From assembly GCA_029245955.1 (NCBI GenBank), contig JAQWOH010000042.1, positions 46,122-110,121 of the forward strand: a DNA stretch of 64,000 bases, written 5' to 3'. The notes under the pieces are model-generated. The model saw only the letters and a list, made by a program, of their open reading frames with translations. It was not told the origin of the DNA and made no database searches. Below are positions 62,007 through 64,000 of the stretch, piece by piece (positions within the stretch are counted from its first letter, which is position 1; each line of letters begins with the position of its first letter). Both the position numbers and the translations under genes were made by a program. Source of the DNA: Fuerstiella sp. (GTDB taxonomy: Bacteria > Planctomycetota > Planctomycetia > Planctomycetales > Planctomycetaceae).

Positions 62007-63344
62007 ATGTCCGATCGCCTGAGCCGACGTAACTTTCTAACCAGCAGTGCTGTTTCCGGAGGGGCACTGGCCACGGCATGGCATGTGAATCCAACCGCTG
62101 TCACTGCCTCAAATTCGTCGCTGGAAAAACTCAACATTGCCGCCATTGGCACAGGAAATCGAGCGGCCGCGGATATCGCAGGTTGTGCCAGTCAGAATAT
62201 TGTTGCCCTGGCGGACATCGATTCGAATTTTCTGGGAGCGGCGGGCGAAAAATACAAAGGGGCGCGCAGGTACACAGATTTCCGAGTCATGCTGGAAACC
62301 GAAGGCGACAAGCTGGATGCCGTCATCGTCGGAACGCCTGATCACACACATGCTCCGGCTGCAGCCATGGCCATGCGGATGGGCAAGCACACCTACTGCG
62401 AAAAACCGCTCACACATACGGTGTATGAAGCACGCAAGCTGGCTGAACTGGCCGCGGAAAACAATCTGGTCACACAAATGGGCACGCAAATCCATGCGGG
62501 TGATAATTATCGACGAGTGGTGGAGGCCATCCAAAGTGGAACGATCGGGCCGGTGCGTGAAGTTCATGTGTGGGTAGGAGTAGACTATTCGGGTGGAAAG
62601 CTGGTCAGAAAATCGCCTCCACGCGGCGTCGACTGGGACTTGTGGCTCGGGCCTGCTCAGAAACGTGAGTACGTCGAGAGCACGATCAACGGAAAACACG
62701 AAACCGTTCACCCGTTTCACTGGCGCTGGTTCTGGGATTACGGCAGCGGCGGACTGGGAGACTTCGGCTGCCACTACATGGACCTCGCTCATTGGGCCCT
62801 GAAACTGAAACACCCGTCCACTGTTGCTGCAACAGGACCGAACCGTAATGACGAAGCGACAACTTCCGGAATCGTCGTCAAATACGAATATCCAGCGCGC
62901 GACGACCATCCCCCGGTCAACTTGACTTGGTACGACGGCGGTAAGAAACCTGATGTCCTGTCCAGTTATAAAGACCAGAACGGCAAACCCCTGGACTGGG
63001 GCGGCGGTCAGCTGTTTGTCGGTGAGCGCGGCGCGATTATCTCCAATTACAGCTCAAATCTGCTGTTGCCCAAGAATGACGGAGATCAACTGCAGCGTCC
63101 GGAACCTTACATCCCGAAATCCATTGGTCACCACAACGAATGGATCGAGGCCATCAATACCGGCGGCAGCACAACCTGCAACTTTGACTACTCCGGAGCA
63201 TTGACCGAAGCCGTTCTGCTGGGCGTTGTTTCCTACCGCAGCGGTGCATCGCTGAATTGGGATGCAAAGAATCTAAGGGTGACAAATTCGAAGACGGCCC
63301 AGGACATGATCCACAAAGAATACCGCAACGGCTGGACGCTGTAG
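62007..63344 (+). CDS. Gfo/Idh/MocA oxidoreductase with Tat-like leader
   Basis: A 445-residue protein. ATG 62007 is fixed by CAGGAGAT upstream and by the leader SRRNFLTSSAVSGGALATAW, a twin-arginine signal. The Rossmann motif is IAAIGTGNRAAAD. The family Lys is in TYCEKPLTHTVYEAR. The catalytic-site block is GGLGDFGCHYMDLAHWAL with its conserved His. The remainder is typical of planctomycete secreted GFO/IDH proteins with a WDYGSGG-type segment (HWRWFWDYGSG). It is close in length and layout to the oxidoreductase at 29539-31086. It follows the DUF3472 gene by 192 bases and may belong to the same catabolic locus. Confidence 0.92.
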   Translation: MSDRLSRRNFLTSSAVSGGALATAWHVNPTAVTASNSSLEKLNIAAIGTGNRAAADIAGCASQNIVALADIDSNFLGAAGEKYKGARRYTDFRVMLETEGDKLDAVIVGTPDHTHAPAAAMAMRMGKHTYCEKPLTHTVYEARKLAELAAENNLVTQMGTQIHAGDNYRRVVEAIQSGTIGPVREVHVWVGVDYSGGKLVRKSPPRGVDWDLWLGPAQKREYVESTINGKHETVHPFHWRWFWDYGSGGLGDFGCHYMDLAHWALKLKHPSTVAATGPNRNDEATTSGIVVKYEYPARDDHPPVNLTWYDGGKKPDVLSSYKDQNGKPLDWGGGQLFVGERGAIISNYSSNLLLPKNDGDQLQRPEPYIPKSIGHHNEWIEAINTGGSTTCNFDYSGALTEAVLLGVVSYRSGASLNWDAKNLRVTNSKTAQDMIHKEYRNGWTL

Positions 63345-63382
63345 GACAGTCGAGAAAAATGTCTGCTAACCTTGCCTCGTGA

Positions 63383-63636
63383 GCGCAGCCAGCGTGTGCG
63401 AAAGAATCCAGACCGGGGATTGATCAGCCAACTTATTACCGCTGGCGTCAGAAGTCCGGCGGCATGGCTCCGGAAATGGCCAGAAAGCTAAAGGCTCTTC
63501 AGCAGGAGAAAACTCCGCTGAAGACACTGATGGCGGATCAGACTTTGGCTCACGCCATATTGAAGGCAGCCGCGCAGGGAAACTTCCAGACCCCGAGCGA
63601 AGTCACCGCGCAGTGGACAAGGTACGTCTCAGTGCT
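63383..63636 (+). pseudogene. IS3-family transposase remnant (OrfA end and OrfB start)
   Basis: The frame reads ESRPGIDQPTYYRWRQKSGG, then MAPEMARKLKALQQE, TLMADQTLAHAILKAAAQGN and NF. This is the helix-turn-helix/leucine-zipper end of an IS3-type OrfA. From 63592 the -1 frame reads PERSHRAVDKVRLS, the usual start of OrfB (SPERRR.AV..V), so the classic -1 overlap is preserved. The N-terminal half of OrfA is missing upstream (a TGA at 63380) and OrfB breaks off after ~14 codons. It is therefore a truncated, inactive insertion-sequence relic. No terminal inverted repeats were recognised. Confidence 0.75.
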
Positions 63637-64000
63637 GAACACCACAACCTTTGGGACTTTTGGCCGCGAGTGCTCGCCACTTGGGCTGTGAGTTGCCATG
63701 CCGCCAACCAGCATCCCGCACGAGCGTGGTGAAAGGGTCAGCGGGAGCGTTTTGTCTGTTCGAGGCAAGGCCAGGGAAAGCTAAGCGAGCAGAATGTGCC
63801 AGGGCTGGAGCAGGAAGGACATGGTTGCTGCCGAAAATCGTCAGTCTCCGCTGCCGAGGGATGAAATCAAGCGGATGAGATGCGAGACTCTGGAGTCGTC
63901 AAAACGCGGTGTTTCACGGTGTTTTCAGTTCGGCGGAGTATTTTGACCCTACGGCGTTCTATCAACCTCGCGCCGCACGGCTTCCTGGTGTTTTGATTCG
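63637..64000. other. Unassigned sequence at the right end
   Basis: Here the transposase remnant stops and unrelated DNA begins. Short open frames run on both strands without recognisable motifs. The minus strand contains TLSPRSCGMLVGG-like translation, of the sort often produced by non-coding interspersed repeats. It may be a repeat that truncated the IS relic, but this could not be tested. Confidence 0.35.

Overview
The window reads as chromosomal DNA of a planctomycete. Several independent gene types are characteristic of that phylum: a planctomycete-type cytochrome c (PSCyt1) fused to WD40 repeats, a PSCyt1/DUF1549/DUF1553 protein followed directly by a DUF1501 protein, secreted Gfo/Idh/MocA oxidoreductases with Tat-like leaders, a sulfatase, PQQ-type beta-propellers, and a membrane-anchored Ser/Thr kinase with a large extracytoplasmic part. 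The genus cannot be fixed from sequence reading alone. Genes are on both strands in short operons. No rRNA or tRNA gene, CRISPR array or intact mobile element was recognised.

Layout. 1-7.4 kb: the 3' end of an RNase R gene, a tiny basic protein with its own terminator, a coiled-coil/cytochrome/WD40 protein, a PQQ propeller, and on the minus strand a metallo-beta-lactamase-fold hydrolase overlapping a methyltransferase. 7.9-22.8 kb: one long plus-strand cluster of DUF4159, MoxR ATPase, DUF58, a BatA-like VWA protein, a 1387-residue Gln-rich membrane protein with a 6-residue tandem repeat, and a second VWA/glutamine-amidotransferase-like protein. This is a Bat/MoxR-type system, and an ABC ATPase/permease pair follows it. 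23.0-26.0 kb: a decayed Uma2-family nuclease gene, then a sulfatase/phytanoyl-CoA-dioxygenase-like operon on the minus strand.

26.1-31.3 kb holds the most notable locus. An AhpD-like peroxidase-family gene is interrupted by one in-frame TGA exactly where the second cysteine of the redox motif should be (Cys-Tyr-Tyr-TGA). A 7-bp hairpin with a GGUCU loop lies 24 nt downstream, so it appears to be a selenoprotein with a bacterial SECIS element. It is followed by an ApbE-like flavin transferase, a DoxX-family membrane protein and a Gfo/Idh oxidoreductase. 31.4-42 kb: a sensor histidine kinase, a VWA protein, an OstA/LptD-like outer-membrane protein, a second PQQ propeller and a LolD/FtsX-type ABC pair. 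42-43 kb is gene-poor, with a doubtful VanZ-like frame and GGCGCGCC repeats.

43-56.4 kb: a GH63-like glycosidase directly downstream of a large Ser/Thr kinase, a beta-ketoacyl-ACP synthase, a TIGR01777 epimerase overlapping a small membrane protein, a beta-hydroxyacid dehydrogenase overlapping an MFS transporter, and a YiiX-like cysteine hydrolase. 56.6-63.3 kb: a tight catabolic-type cluster of PSCyt1/DUF1549/DUF1553, DUF1501 and DUF5077/DUF3472, with a Gfo/Idh oxidoreductase 192 bp downstream. The right end carries a truncated IS3-family transposase remnant followed by unrelated sequence.
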